From: Ancylobacter sonchi
GTDB taxonomy: Bacteria > Pseudomonadota > Alphaproteobacteria > Rhizobiales > Xanthobacteraceae
NCBI RefSeq assembly: GCF_018390695.1
Contig: NZ_JAHBGF010000010.1
Location: forward strand, 1-64,000
Length of the DNA: 64,000 bases
Reading direction: 5' to 3'
Program-made: the position numbers and the translations under genes
Notes under the pieces: model-generated
The model's input: only the letters and a program-made list of their open reading frames with translations
What the model was told of the DNA's origin: nothing
Databases searched by the model: none
Part shown: in pieces, positions 51,949 through 61,045 of the stretch
How the letters are laid out: every line of letters begins with the position of its first letter
Position numbering within the stretch: the stretch's first letter is position 1

Positions 51949-51990
51949 CGATACCTCCATAAGGGTGTTTGGCGAGCGGCATGAGCGCAT

Positions 51991-53934
51991 CTACTCGCGC
52001 GCCAGCGCCTCCACCGGATTGAGCCGCGCCGCGCGGCGGGCGGGCATGTAGCCGAACAGCACGCCGATGCTCATCGCCGCGACGAGGGCGAGCACGATGG
52101 CGGTAAGCTGGAACACCACCGAGAGGCCGAGCACGAGGGACGCGCCGACACCGATGGCAAGGCCGAGCGCGACGCCGACGATTCCACCGCCACCCGCCAG
52201 CACGAGGGCTTCGAGCAGGAATTGGCGCAGGATGTCCGCGGCCGAGGCGCCGACCGCGATGCGGATGCCGATCTCGCGCGTGCGCTCGGTGACGTTCATC
52301 AGCATGATGTTCATCACGCCGATGCCGCCGACCAGCAGCGAGATGCCGGCGATCATGGCGAGCAGGCCGGCCATCGCCGACTGGGTCTCGGCCACCGCCG
52401 CGATGCGGGCCGCCATGTCGTTGATGAAGAAATCTTCCATGCGGTGGCGCTCGCGCAGCGTCTCGCGCACGAGCTGCTTGGTCTCCTCCAGCCGCGCGGT
52501 GTCGGCGACGGTGAGCTGGATGCCGCCGAGATCCGTGCTGCCGATCAGGCGGCTCGCCGCGGTGAGCAGCGGCACCACGACCCGGTCGTCGCGGTCGGTG
52601 CCGCGCTCGTCGGGCCCCTTCGGAACCAAGACTCCGGTGACCAGGAAGGGGATGTTGTTGGCGAGCACGTAGCGCCCGGACGGGTCCTCCTCGTCCGGGA
52701 AGAGCCGGGCGGCCACCGCCGTACCCAGCACGATGACCGGCGCGCCGGCGCGCTCGTCCGCCGGGGTGAAGAAGCCGCCCCTGCGCGTGCCCCACTGGAA
52801 GGTCTCGGGATAGGCGGTGGAGGTGCCGAAGGCCTCCGAACGCAGGCTGGTCGCGCCGGCGGTCAGGGTCACGGTGGTCCAGCGGCCCGGCGTCACGGCT
52901 TTCACATTGGGCAGCGTGGCCAGCGCCTCGGCGTCGGCGAGCGTCAGGCGCCCGCCGGGCAGGGTCGGATTGTCGTTGTCGGGCATGACGACGATCCAGT
53001 CGGTGCCGGTCGCTGCCGCGCGCGCCATCACGTCCCGCCGCGTGCCCTCGCCGATGGCGAGCATCGCCACCACCGCGGCGGTGCCGATGACGATGCCGAG
53101 CAGGGTCAGCGCCGTCCGGAACGGGTTGCCCGCCAGCGCGGCGAAGGCGGAGCGCAGCGCCTCGGTGAGCGCGAACAGGCCGGGCGCGTGCCGCTTCGGC
53201 CGCTCCTCCCCGCTCCGCTCAAGCATGGCGGGGATCGTCTCGCCACTGTCCGAGACCACGAGGCCGTCGCGGATCTCCACCACCCGCCGGGCGGCGCGCG
53301 CGGCCTGCGCGTCGTGGGTCACCAGGATGACGGTGTGTCCCTCGTCGGCGAGCTCGCCGAGCAGCGTCATCACCGCTGCGCCCGAGGCGCTGTCGAGCGC
53401 GCCGGTCGGCTCGTCGGCGAGGATGACGGCACCACCGTTCATCAGCGCGCGGGCGATGGAGACGCGCTGCTGCTGCCCGCCGGAAAGCTGGTCCGGTGTA
53501 TGGTCCAGCCGATCCGCTAGTCCGAGGCGGTCGAGCAGTGCGGTCGAGCGCTGCCGGCGCGTCCCGGCGGGGATGCCGGCATAGACCGCCGGCAGCTCCG
53601 CATTGGCGCAAGCGTCGACGCCCGGCAGCAGCAGATAGCGCTGGAAGATGAAGCCGAACACCTCGCGCCGCAGCCGGGCCTGCTCGTTGCGACCGAACGC
53701 CCCCGCCTCGCGGCCGTCAAAGCGGTAGCTGCCGGAGGTCGGCCGGTCGAGCAGGCCGATGACGTTCATCAGCGTCGACTTGCCTGAGCCGGAGGCGCCG
53801 ACGATGGCGACGAATTCACCGCGATTGATGGTGAGATCGACGCCGCACAGCACCTCGGTGGTGACGCTGCCGCGGGTGAAGGCGCGGCGCACGCCGCGAA
53901 GCGCGATGAGGGGGACGTGGGAACCAGCTGTCAT
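51991..53934 (-). CDS. MacB-like ABC exporter (ATPase fused to FtsX permease)
   Basis: A 647-residue half transporter. The ATPase domain has Walker A GASGSGKS (46-53), the signature LSGGQQQRVSIARAL and Walker B VILADEPTGALDS. Four transmembrane helices flank a large periplasmic domain: the first near 275-300 (FRTALTLLGIVIGTAAVVAM), three near the C terminus ending in MPARRAARLNPVEALARE. MacB works with a MacA adaptor and an outer-membrane channel to move substrates from the periplasm outwards. It overlaps the MacA-like gene by four bases and lies in the siderophore operon. Confidence 0.92.
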   Translation of the reverse strand: MTAGSHVPLIALRGVRRAFTRGSVTTEVLCGVDLTINRGEFVAIVGASGSGKSTLMNVIGLLDRPTSGSYRFDGREAGAFGRNEQARLRREVFGFIFQRYLLLPGVDACANAELPAVYAGIPAGTRRQRSTALLDRLGLADRLDHTPDQLSGGQQQRVSIARALMNGGAVILADEPTGALDSASGAAVMTLLGELADEGHTVILVTHDAQAARAARRVVEIRDGLVVSDSGETIPAMLERSGEERPKRHAPGLFALTEALRSAFAALAGNPFRTALTLLGIVIGTAAVVAMLAIGEGTRRDVMARAAATGTDWIVVMPDNDNPTLPGGRLTLADAEALATLPNVKAVTPGRWTTVTLTAGATSLRSEAFGTSTAYPETFQWGTRRGGFFTPADERAGAPVIVLGTAVAARLFPDEEDPSGRYVLANNIPFLVTGVLVPKGPDERGTDRDDRVVVPLLTAASRLIGSTDLGGIQLTVADTARLEETKQLVRETLRERHRMEDFFINDMAARIAAVAETQSAMAGLLAMIAGISLLVGGIGVMNIMLMNVTERTREIGIRIAVGASAADILRQFLLEALVLAGGGGIVGVALGLAIGVGASLVLGLSVVFQLTAIVLALVAAMSIGVLFGYMPARRAARLNPVEALARE

Positions 53935-55130
53935 TGAGTGAAGCGGATGGCGGTCCGCACCTCCTCGTTGCGCTCGCCGACGATGACGTGCTCACCCTCC
54001 TTCAGCCCTTCGAGCACCTCGGCCTTGAAGCGGGTGCGCACGCCGACGCGCAGGCGGCGGGTCTCAGGCCTGCCGTCCGCGCCCGGCACGCGGGCGGTGA
54101 AGACGTCGGCCTCGCCCTCGACCGGCGCGAGGGCGACCGTCGGCACGACGAGCACGCCGCGCGCACCGGCGGTGACGAAGAAGGTCTGGGCGCTCATCTG
54201 CGGGCGCAGCTCGCCTTCCGGATTCGGGACGTCGAACAGCGCCGTGTAGAAGACGACGCCACTATTTGCCGTCGTGCCGCTGCTGGCGCCGGCGCTGCCG
54301 CTGGTGCTCGGCCCCGGCAGGATCTGCCGTACCCGGCTTTCCCAGCGCCGTTCGGGGTGGCCGAGAGTGGTGAACCACACGGGCATGCCGAGCTTCAGCT
54401 TCGGCACGTCGGCCTCGGCGACCTGCGTCCAGACCGTCATCACCGACAGATCGGCGATGCGCAGCAATTGCGGCGTCTGGTAGGTCGCCACCAGCGTCTG
54501 GCCCTGACGGGCCTCCACCGAGACGACGGTGCCGGCCATCGGCGCGTAGACGCGGGTATAGTCCAGCTGCGCGCGGTTCGAGCGCAGCGTGGCGCTCACC
54601 TGACGGATCTGCGCCTGCGTCATCTTCAGCTGCGCTGCCGCCGTCTCGGCCTCCATGGCGGCGCGATCGTGTTCCTCGGTGCTGGTGAACTGGTTGCGGA
54701 CCAGCCGGGCCTGGCGCTCCTCGCGGCTGGCGGCGAAGCGCGCGCGCGCCTCGAGATCGAGGATCTGGGCCTGAAGCCGCGCCAGCTCGGCCTCGCCGGC
54801 CTCGACCTGCGCCTCCTGCAGCGCGGAATCGATCTCTGCCAGCAATTGGCCCGCCTCGACCTTGTCGCCCTCGCGCACATGCAGCTTCAGGAGCTGACCG
54901 GAGGCCTGGGCGCCGACATCGACATAGTCGCGCGGTTGCAGCTTGCCGAGCGCCGACACGCTCTCCTCGATGTCGCCGCGGGTGACGGGGGCGGTCTCGA
55001 AGGCCTCAGCCGGCGTGCCGGCATTCAGCCGGGCATCGGCCAGCAACATCGCTCCACCCGCCGCCAGCCCGATGAGGGCCACGATGCCGGCGGAACGCAG
55101 GGCAAGACGGGTTCGGCGGGACGCGGCCAT
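53931..55130 (-). CDS. MacA-like periplasmic adaptor
   Basis: A 399-residue membrane-fusion protein with an N-terminal anchor (ALRSAGIVALIGLAAGG), a lipoyl-like domain (VDVGAQASGQLLKLHVREGD), a long helical hairpin (about 110-190) and a beta barrel. It links a MacB-type pump with a TolC-like channel. It is followed by macB-like gene (four-base overlap) and preceded by the MFS gene (six bases), so all three exporter genes are in one transcript. Confidence 0.92.
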   Translation of the reverse strand: MAASRRTRLALRSAGIVALIGLAAGGAMLLADARLNAGTPAEAFETAPVTRGDIEESVSALGKLQPRDYVDVGAQASGQLLKLHVREGDKVEAGQLLAEIDSALQEAQVEAGEAELARLQAQILDLEARARFAASREERQARLVRNQFTSTEEHDRAAMEAETAAAQLKMTQAQIRQVSATLRSNRAQLDYTRVYAPMAGTVVSVEARQGQTLVATYQTPQLLRIADLSVMTVWTQVAEADVPKLKLGMPVWFTTLGHPERRWESRVRQILPGPSTSGSAGASSGTTANSGVVFYTALFDVPNPEGELRPQMSAQTFFVTAGARGVLVVPTVALAPVEGEADVFTARVPGADGRPETRRLRVGVRTRFKAEVLEGLKEGEHVIVGERNEEVRTAIRFTQ

Positions 55131-55136
55131 GATGCC

Positions 55137-56450
55137 TCAGCCCTCTTCCGCGACGGGCCGCGAGGCGGGAAGCGCAGGCTCGACATCGGCGCGCCCCATG
55201 GCGTGGAAGCCCAGCGTGAACAGGCCGCCGAGGCCGAGCGCCGCCGCGCCGAGCAGCATGACGCCGGCCCCTGGCAGCAGTTGCGCCAGCGCGCCTATGC
55301 CGACCGCGCCGATGCTGTCGCCCGTCACGTCCTGCGCCGCCCACAGGCTGTTGATGCGGCCGAGATAGGCGTCCGGCGTGTGGTCCTGGATGATGGTGTA
55401 TTGCAGCAGGTTGGCGATGGCGGTGGCATAGCCGTAGACGACGAGGACCGGCATCGCCGCCGCTATATGTCCCGCCGCGCCCAGCGCGACGACGCAGGCA
55501 AAAGCCAGCACGCACAGGCCGGACATGGTGAGTTCCGGCCGGTTGAGGCCGCGCGCCCAGCCGCTCAGCAGGGCGCCGAGGGTCGCTCCCACCGGTACGG
55601 CCGAATACATGAAGCCGATCTCCAGCGCACCGCCGCCGAAGGTGTTCGTGACCAGCGCCGGGAATAGGATGCGGATGGAGGTGGTGATGGTGAGCAGCGT
55701 GCCGATGGCGAACACCATGAGCAGCTTGCGATGGCGGAACAGGAAACCGAAGGCCTCGCCCATCATGCGGAGCGGATGGGTGACTTCCGGCCGCTCCGGC
55801 ACCATGCGCGGCAGCGACAGCAGGGTGAGCACGGTGGCGAGCGTGCCCGCCGCGGCGATGCCGTAGTTCCATCCGAGGCCGGCGAAGGCGATGACCATGC
55901 CGCCGAGTGCGGGGGAGACGATGGTGGCGCAGCGCGTGGCGAGCATGCCGAGGGCGCCGGCCTGCATCAGGTTCTCGCGGCCGGCGATGAAGGGCATGGC
56001 CGCCATCAGCGCCGCGACGCCGAGCGCGCCGAAGAAGCCGTCCCAGAAGGCGAGGCCGTAGATGGCGATGAGGGAGGGCGTCTCCAGCAGGCTGTTGGCG
56101 GCAAGCCCGAGAAACCCGATCCCGCAGATGGAGCGGGCGAACAGGATCAGCCGGCGGCGGTCATGCAGGTCGGAGAGCACGCCGCCCAGCAGCAGGCCGA
56201 GGAACATGCCGAGGCCGTCCAGCGCCGCCACGAGGCCGACCTGCACGCTCGATCCGGTCATCTCGTAGACCTGCACCGGCACGCTCACCGTGAGCATGCC
56301 GAGGCTCATCAGCGAGATGGTGCGCGCGATCAGCAGATTGCGGAAATACGCGTTGCGGCGCAGCAGGGAGATGTCCACGAAGAGGCGGGCGCTCACGGCC
56401 TGGCGCTCCCCGGATGTCGCCCGGGGGCCGGTCTCGCCAGGACCGGACAC
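55137..56450 (-). CDS. MFS exporter, EntS-like
   Basis: The 437-residue protein has twelve predicted helices and an N-terminal cytoplasmic extension (MSGPGETGPRATSGERQAVS) before SARLFVDISLLRRNAYFRNL, which resembles EntS. The loop GGVLSDLHDRRRLILFAR carries the MFS motif A. EntS exports enterobactin across the inner membrane; this protein probably moves the newly made siderophore. It is the first gene of the 15-kb operon. Confidence 0.87.
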   Translation of the reverse strand: MSGPGETGPRATSGERQAVSARLFVDISLLRRNAYFRNLLIARTISLMSLGMLTVSVPVQVYEMTGSSVQVGLVAALDGLGMFLGLLLGGVLSDLHDRRRLILFARSICGIGFLGLAANSLLETPSLIAIYGLAFWDGFFGALGVAALMAAMPFIAGRENLMQAGALGMLATRCATIVSPALGGMVIAFAGLGWNYGIAAAGTLATVLTLLSLPRMVPERPEVTHPLRMMGEAFGFLFRHRKLLMVFAIGTLLTITTSIRILFPALVTNTFGGGALEIGFMYSAVPVGATLGALLSGWARGLNRPELTMSGLCVLAFACVVALGAAGHIAAAMPVLVVYGYATAIANLLQYTIIQDHTPDAYLGRINSLWAAQDVTGDSIGAVGIGALAQLLPGAGVMLLGAAALGLGGLFTLGFHAMGRADVEPALPASRPVAEEG

Positions 56451-56573
56451 CGGCAGAGGGCTTCGCGGCCGGGAGCGAGGGTCCGCCGTATCGGGCGGAC
56501 TGCGACGTGGCCAAGGCCGGTTCCGGGCATGGGATCACCACTGCTTCTATCGTGCGACGGCATTGCGCGCGCT

Positions 56574-56609
56574 CCCTTCGCGCGCCGCTGTTTCCGGGCG
56601 CGCGAAGGG
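56574..56609 (-). promoter_or_regulatory. 13-bp perfect hairpin in operon leader
   Basis: CCCTTCGCGCGCC (56574-56586) pairs fully with 56597-56609 around a 10-nt loop, about 125-160 bases before the MFS start. No T-run follows on the operon strand. It may be an attenuator, a mRNA stability element or an operator. Confidence 0.45.
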
Positions 56610-56771
56610 GCTTCGAGCCCCGGGTTGGACGATAGGCTCGAAAGGGCGCCTCACGGGAGGCAATGTACCCATGTCGAACCGCCGCCGGACATCCGAAGAA
56701 GCAGCAAATTTCTTTGAGAGAACGTACGTGTTTGTTATTTCGAGAATGTTTTATTTTTGAAATTGTGAATA

Positions 56772-56782
56772 TAATTGTTATA
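56772..56782. promoter_or_regulatory. Shared 11-base motif, copy 1 (exporter/NRPS operon side)
   Basis: TAATTGTTATA occurs here, in the AT-rich stretch upstream of the leftward MFS-NRPS operon, and again at 60811-60821 before the receptor operon. The identity and the equal orientation relative to the genes suggest one iron-linked regulator. Confidence 0.4.
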
Positions 56783-56846
56783 GATGGTCGAATTTACTTT
56801 CTATGATGTGAATTATAGGTCGCATTCTCCAAGCGGAAACTGGCGC

Positions 56847-58448
56847 TCAGCGGGTGAGAGCGAGCAGTGCGTCGGCCAGAGCGCCACGCCAGATCAGATA
56901 GTCATGGCCGCCGGCATATTCGCGATAGCCGACGTGGTAGTCCTTCGCCGTCAGGACGTCGCGCAGATGCCGCGAGGTCTCGAGGATGCCGGCGCTGCCG
57001 ATCCGGCCGGTCTCGAACAATCCGGCCGTCAGGAAGAAGCGGACATCCCGGCGCGGGGCGGACGCGATCTCGCCGGCGAGATACTCGGCGCGTCCGTCCG
57101 AGCCGGGGTCGGGATGCCACCAGAAGGAGCCGGAGAGGCAAATCGCGTTGCCGAAGGCCTCGGGATGGCGCAGCGCCACCGTGGCGGCGGCGAGTCCGCC
57201 ATAGCTCGATCCGGCAAGGATGGTGCGCTCCGCCGGGATCGCGAAACCGATCTCCCGTTGCACGCGCGGGAGCAGCTCCAGCGCCATGAAGTCGGCGAAG
57301 GCGTCGTTGCCGGGCAGTTCGCGCGTGCGCGTCTCGCGGTCGAGCGCGGGAACGAATACCGCGATCACCGGCGGAAGCTCGCCCCGGGCGATCAGTCGGT
57401 CGAGGATGGCGGGCGTGTCGACGCGGGAGAGATAGGCTTCGCCGTCGAAGACGAACAGCAGCCGGGTGTCGGCCGCGCCGGCGGCGAGCGATGCGGGACG
57501 GTAGAGCGTGACCTCGCGCTCGTTGCCCAACCGGGCGCTTGATACCCGTAGCCGGCTCAATTCTCCGGCGGCGGGCGCCACGCCGTCCTGCCCCGGCTGC
57601 CGGGGTGCGTCGGCCAGTTCGAGGAGGGACTCCTGGCTGAAGGCGTCCGGGGCATCGGTGGGAGATGGATGGCGGTTGAACGGATCGGCCTTGGCGGTGG
57701 CCAATATGGCCACACGCCGCTCGCGCGCGCTGCCAGGCAGATCGGGGACGTCCGCGGCCAGCTGATAGGCGAGCCGTGTCGAGGTGGGAACGTCGAAGCT
57801 CCTGAACCATGTGTCGGACGTGCCGAGCCGTGCCAGCTCCTCGTGGTCGCCGCTCGGCGCGCCGAACAGCCGGACATTGCGCTCGGCGCCCCGCGCCAGG
57901 AAGGTGACGATAGCCCGGCCGGCCCCCGCCAGCTCGACCAGCGGCGTGCCCTGGCGGGTGACTTCGGTCCAGAACTCCCCCGTGTCGCCGCCGGCGGCAA
58001 CATGCGTGGCGAGGGCGGCGATCCGCGGGCTGAGATAGGTGGAAGAGGCAACCTGCCCGGAGCGCGGCACCTGCCGGCCGATCACGAGATCGACCACGGT
58101 GCCGGGCTGGCGTGCCGTCGCCTTGAACCGAAGTCCTTCGCTTTCCGCGACCAGATGGAACTCGGCCGGACCGGCGGTGTCGGTGGCGAGCCGCCGGATA
58201 GGCACGCCGTCGGCGGCGACGAGGTCGAGATCGAAGCGCCCGGCCGCCGCGCGCACGGTGCCGCGCAGATAGTCGCCGATGGCGGCAGGCCGTTCGAACC
58301 ACGCGGCCTCGCCGACAGCGAGGGCCGGGCTCGCGGCGGGCTCCGTCCGTTCCAGCCGGATCGGCTCGCCATGCACGCCGATGGGCGCGCCAGAGATGGC
58401 CGCGATGGTCAGGCAGAAGCCTGCCATCAGCCGGGCCCGGCCTACCAT
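56847..58448 (-). CDS. Secreted Fes/PfeE-like catechol siderophore esterase
   Basis: A 533-residue alpha/beta hydrolase with a signal peptide (residues 1-27, ending GVHG), an N-terminal domain like that of enterochelin esterase (TWFRSFDVPTSTRLAYQLA), and a catalytic domain with Ser in AGSSYGGLAAA and His in YAGGHDYLIW. It should cut ester bonds between serines of the ferric siderophore to free iron. Because it is exported, hydrolysis would occur in the periplasm, unlike cytosolic Fes. It overlaps the receptor stop by seven bases, so they are cotranscribed. Confidence 0.87.
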   Translation of the reverse strand: MVGRARLMAGFCLTIAAISGAPIGVHGEPIRLERTEPAASPALAVGEAAWFERPAAIGDYLRGTVRAAAGRFDLDLVAADGVPIRRLATDTAGPAEFHLVAESEGLRFKATARQPGTVVDLVIGRQVPRSGQVASSTYLSPRIAALATHVAAGGDTGEFWTEVTRQGTPLVELAGAGRAIVTFLARGAERNVRLFGAPSGDHEELARLGTSDTWFRSFDVPTSTRLAYQLAADVPDLPGSARERRVAILATAKADPFNRHPSPTDAPDAFSQESLLELADAPRQPGQDGVAPAAGELSRLRVSSARLGNEREVTLYRPASLAAGAADTRLLFVFDGEAYLSRVDTPAILDRLIARGELPPVIAVFVPALDRETRTRELPGNDAFADFMALELLPRVQREIGFAIPAERTILAGSSYGGLAAATVALRHPEAFGNAICLSGSFWWHPDPGSDGRAEYLAGEIASAPRRDVRFFLTAGLFETGRIGSAGILETSRHLRDVLTAKDYHVGYREYAGGHDYLIWRGALADALLALTR

Positions 58449-60643
58449 GTATACCTCAGCGTGCCGGTGACGGTACGGCCCTCGCCATAGAAGCAGGCAT
58501 AGGCGCTGGCGCAGGAGGCGACATAGGTCTCGTCGGCGAGATTCTTGGCGTTCACCTGCACCTCCACGCCCTTGAGCTTCGGACTCAGCACGGCGAGATC
58601 ATAGCGCAGCATGGCATCGTAGAGGGTGGCCGAGGGCACGGTGAAGGTATTGCCGCTGTTGCCCCAGCTCTCGCCGATATAGCGGACGCCGCCGCCGATG
58701 GTCAGCCCGTTCAGCTTGCCGGTGCTGAAGCTGTAGGTGCTCCACAGGCCCGCCTGGTGCTGGGGAATGCGGGCCGGCGTGTTGCCGACCTGCGAGGCGG
58801 TCTTGGAGTCCTCGATGACCGAGTCGACATAGGAGTAGGACGCCACGACGTTCCAGTTGTCGACGATCTCGGCCCGCGCGGACAGTTCGAAGCCTCGATT
58901 GTGCACCTCGCCGATCTGGGAATAGACCGTCTGCGCCAGCGTGCTGTTCCACACGCCTTCCACCACGTTGTTCTGCGTGATGTCGTAATAGGCGGCGGTC
59001 AGCAGGATGCGGTCGGTCGGCGCGTATTTGACGCCGACCTCGAACTGTTCGGCGGTGGTGGGGTCGAAGGGGTTCTCCCCGGCGAGTGGCGTGTAGAGCG
59101 CCGGCTCGAAGGACGTCGAATAGCTCACATAGGGGGCGATGCCGTTGTCGAAGGCATAGAGCGCGCCGAGCCGGTAGGTGAAGGCCTGGTCGTCATAGGC
59201 GGTGCTGGTGCCGGTCAGATTGTCGTCGATGGTGGTGTCCGCCCAGTCGTAGCGGATGCCGGCCAGCAGATGCAGCCGCCCGATGGTGATCTGGTCCTGC
59301 AGATAGACGCCGGTCTGCCAGGCCGAGAGCGTCTCGTCGCTGTCGACGTCGAGCACGATGCCGGCATAGTCGTAGTTCGAGCCATAGACCGGGTTGTTCA
59401 GGCTGATGTCGGGAATGTCGAAATTGTAGCCCCACCAGTAATCGCGCGAGCGGTTGCGGTAGTCGAGCCCGGCGAGGACGGTGTGCTCGGCGGCACCGGT
59501 GTTGAAGTCGGCCTGCACCTGGTTGTCGATGGTGAAAATGCCCCAGGTCTCGGTGCCGCCGCTGGCGTTGCGGCTGACCCAGGCTTCGCCGGCATCATCG
59601 ACGCTGGAACTGCCCCAGGTCAGGGTATGGTGCAGCGTGTCGACCCACAGGTAGCGCGCCTTCTGGCGTACGGTGAACACATTGTTCAGCTCCCGCTCGA
59701 ACTCGTAGCCGATCCAGGCCTGCTCGCGATTGAAGTCCTCCCAGTCGGGATCGGACACGAAGAAGTTGCGCGAGACATAGCCGTAGCCCTCGATGGGCTC
59801 GAGCGTGCCCGCCGCGTCGAGGAAGTTGCGGAAGCCGGCTTCCGGCTCGTACTGGTAGCCGGCGAGAATGGTGAGCGTCGTCTGCGCGTCCGGCGTCCAG
59901 GTCAGCGACGGTGCGATGGCGAAGCCCTGCTGCTCGGCGTAATCCTCCTGCAGATCGGTGGTCAGCCCGGTGCCGACGATGCGGTAGCGCCAGTCATCGG
60001 TCCCTACCAGCTTGTCGCTGAGGTCGAACGAGCCCTGGAACATGTTGCCGGTGCCGATTGTCAGCTCGACCTGATGGAAAGGTTCGTCGGTCGGCTTCTT
60101 GCTCACCATGTTGATGAGGCCGCCGGGATTGAGCTGGCCATAGAGCACCGAGGCCGGGCCGGATATCAGTTCGACCCGCTCCAGCAAATAAGGGTACATC
60201 TTGGAATATTCGAGGTCTCCACCGAAGAAGAGGCCGTCGAGATATTTCGGAACGTAATAGAAGCCGCGTACGAAGATCTCGTCGCGCAGATTGGAGGCGC
60301 CGCGATATTCGCTGAAGACGCCGGGCGAGTAGCGCAGCGCTTCCGCCACCGATTCCGCCTGCTGGTCCTCTATCTGCTGGCGGGGCACGACCGAGATCGA
60401 CATCGGCGTGTCGGCGATCGGCGTGTCCGTCTTGGTGCCGGCCGTGCTCTGCTGGGCCACGTAGCCATCCACCGGTCCGTCGCCGCGCTCCTTCGAGCCC
60501 TGCACCTGCACCGTGTCGAGCACGATCTCGCTGCCGGTTTCCTGTGCCTGAGCGGCGCCGATGGCGATCAGGCTGGTCGCGCCCAGAAGTGAGGCGCGCA
60601 GCAGGAGGGACGACCCGGCGAAGAACGAGAAGGAGCGGACCAT
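58442..60643 (-). CDS. TonB-dependent ferric-siderophore receptor
   Basis: The 733-residue protein has a signal peptide (ending AAQA, about residue 33), a plug domain (TPIADTPMSISVVPRQQIEDQQ, then NLRDEIFVRGFYYVPKYLDG and GPASVLYGQLNPGGLINMVSKK) and a 22-strand barrel ending in GRTVTGTLRYTW with the terminal aromatic. The overall pattern is of the FhuA/FoxA/FpvA group rather than FepA. It imports the loaded siderophore using TonB energy. It precedes the esterase gene in one operon. Confidence 0.93.
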   Translation of the reverse strand: MVRSFSFFAGSSLLLRASLLGATSLIAIGAAQAQETGSEIVLDTVQVQGSKERGDGPVDGYVAQQSTAGTKTDTPIADTPMSISVVPRQQIEDQQAESVAEALRYSPGVFSEYRGASNLRDEIFVRGFYYVPKYLDGLFFGGDLEYSKMYPYLLERVELISGPASVLYGQLNPGGLINMVSKKPTDEPFHQVELTIGTGNMFQGSFDLSDKLVGTDDWRYRIVGTGLTTDLQEDYAEQQGFAIAPSLTWTPDAQTTLTILAGYQYEPEAGFRNFLDAAGTLEPIEGYGYVSRNFFVSDPDWEDFNREQAWIGYEFERELNNVFTVRQKARYLWVDTLHHTLTWGSSSVDDAGEAWVSRNASGGTETWGIFTIDNQVQADFNTGAAEHTVLAGLDYRNRSRDYWWGYNFDIPDISLNNPVYGSNYDYAGIVLDVDSDETLSAWQTGVYLQDQITIGRLHLLAGIRYDWADTTIDDNLTGTSTAYDDQAFTYRLGALYAFDNGIAPYVSYSTSFEPALYTPLAGENPFDPTTAEQFEVGVKYAPTDRILLTAAYYDITQNNVVEGVWNSTLAQTVYSQIGEVHNRGFELSARAEIVDNWNVVASYSYVDSVIEDSKTASQVGNTPARIPQHQAGLWSTYSFSTGKLNGLTIGGGVRYIGESWGNSGNTFTVPSATLYDAMLRYDLAVLSPKLKGVEVQVNAKNLADETYVASCASAYACFYGEGRTVTGTLRYTW

Positions 60644-61045
60644 GGTTTAGCCTTTGACTGCAGAACCGCGAAGGAGGCCTTTCGGTCCATCCTCCGACTG
60701 ACTAATCCATGTATAGGGGCGACGGGCATAAGCGTCGACAAAGCCGTACTTCGTAGAAACGGCAAAATCGCTTGCGGAAACGGCGTGTCATTGAGAGGTA
60801 CATAAGTTTGTAATTGTTATAATGAGTGAACTTGTTAAAAAACTGAGAGTCAGCCTTGAATGATGTGTGTCATATTGCGATTGATCATTCCAAGATGAGC
60901 AGAAATGACTTCAGACTGGCATCATGATCGTTGTCTGCCCCTGTGACATGCTCGTCAGCCGGCGCGGTATCCGTGCGAGCCGTCCTCGCGACGGCCGCCC
61001 GAAATGCCGTGACGCGGGTCTTGGCAATCGGAGTGGGAGAGAGCG
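60644..61045. other. 402-base divergent promoter region of receptor and uptake operons
   Basis: Lies between the leftward receptor gene and the rightward binding-protein gene. The middle (60780-60900) is AT-rich and includes the shared TAATTGTTATA motif. No gene is seen. Confidence 0.6.
60811..60821. promoter_or_regulatory. Shared 11-base motif, copy 2 (receptor side)
   Basis: The second exact TAATTGTTATA in the window, 168 bases before the receptor start, in the same orientation relative to the gene as copy 1. Confidence 0.4.

Larger units (their letters stand above)
56451..56846. other. 396-base promoter/leader of the siderophore operon
   Basis: Between the MFS start (leftward) and the esterase end. 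The distal part (56690-56830) is very AT-rich and likely holds the promoter. The proximal 250 bases are GC-rich and include a 13-bp hairpin at 56574-56609. No gene found. Confidence 0.55.

Noticed and set aside
53934..55667. 577-codon plus-strand frame opposite the MacA-like and MFS genes
   Set aside because: Composition typical of antisense frames (Arg/Gly/Asp/His-rich) and no recognisable domain.
58757..60592. 611-codon plus-strand frame opposite the TonB receptor
   Set aside because: Antisense to an intact receptor; no signal, domain or ribosome binding site of its own.
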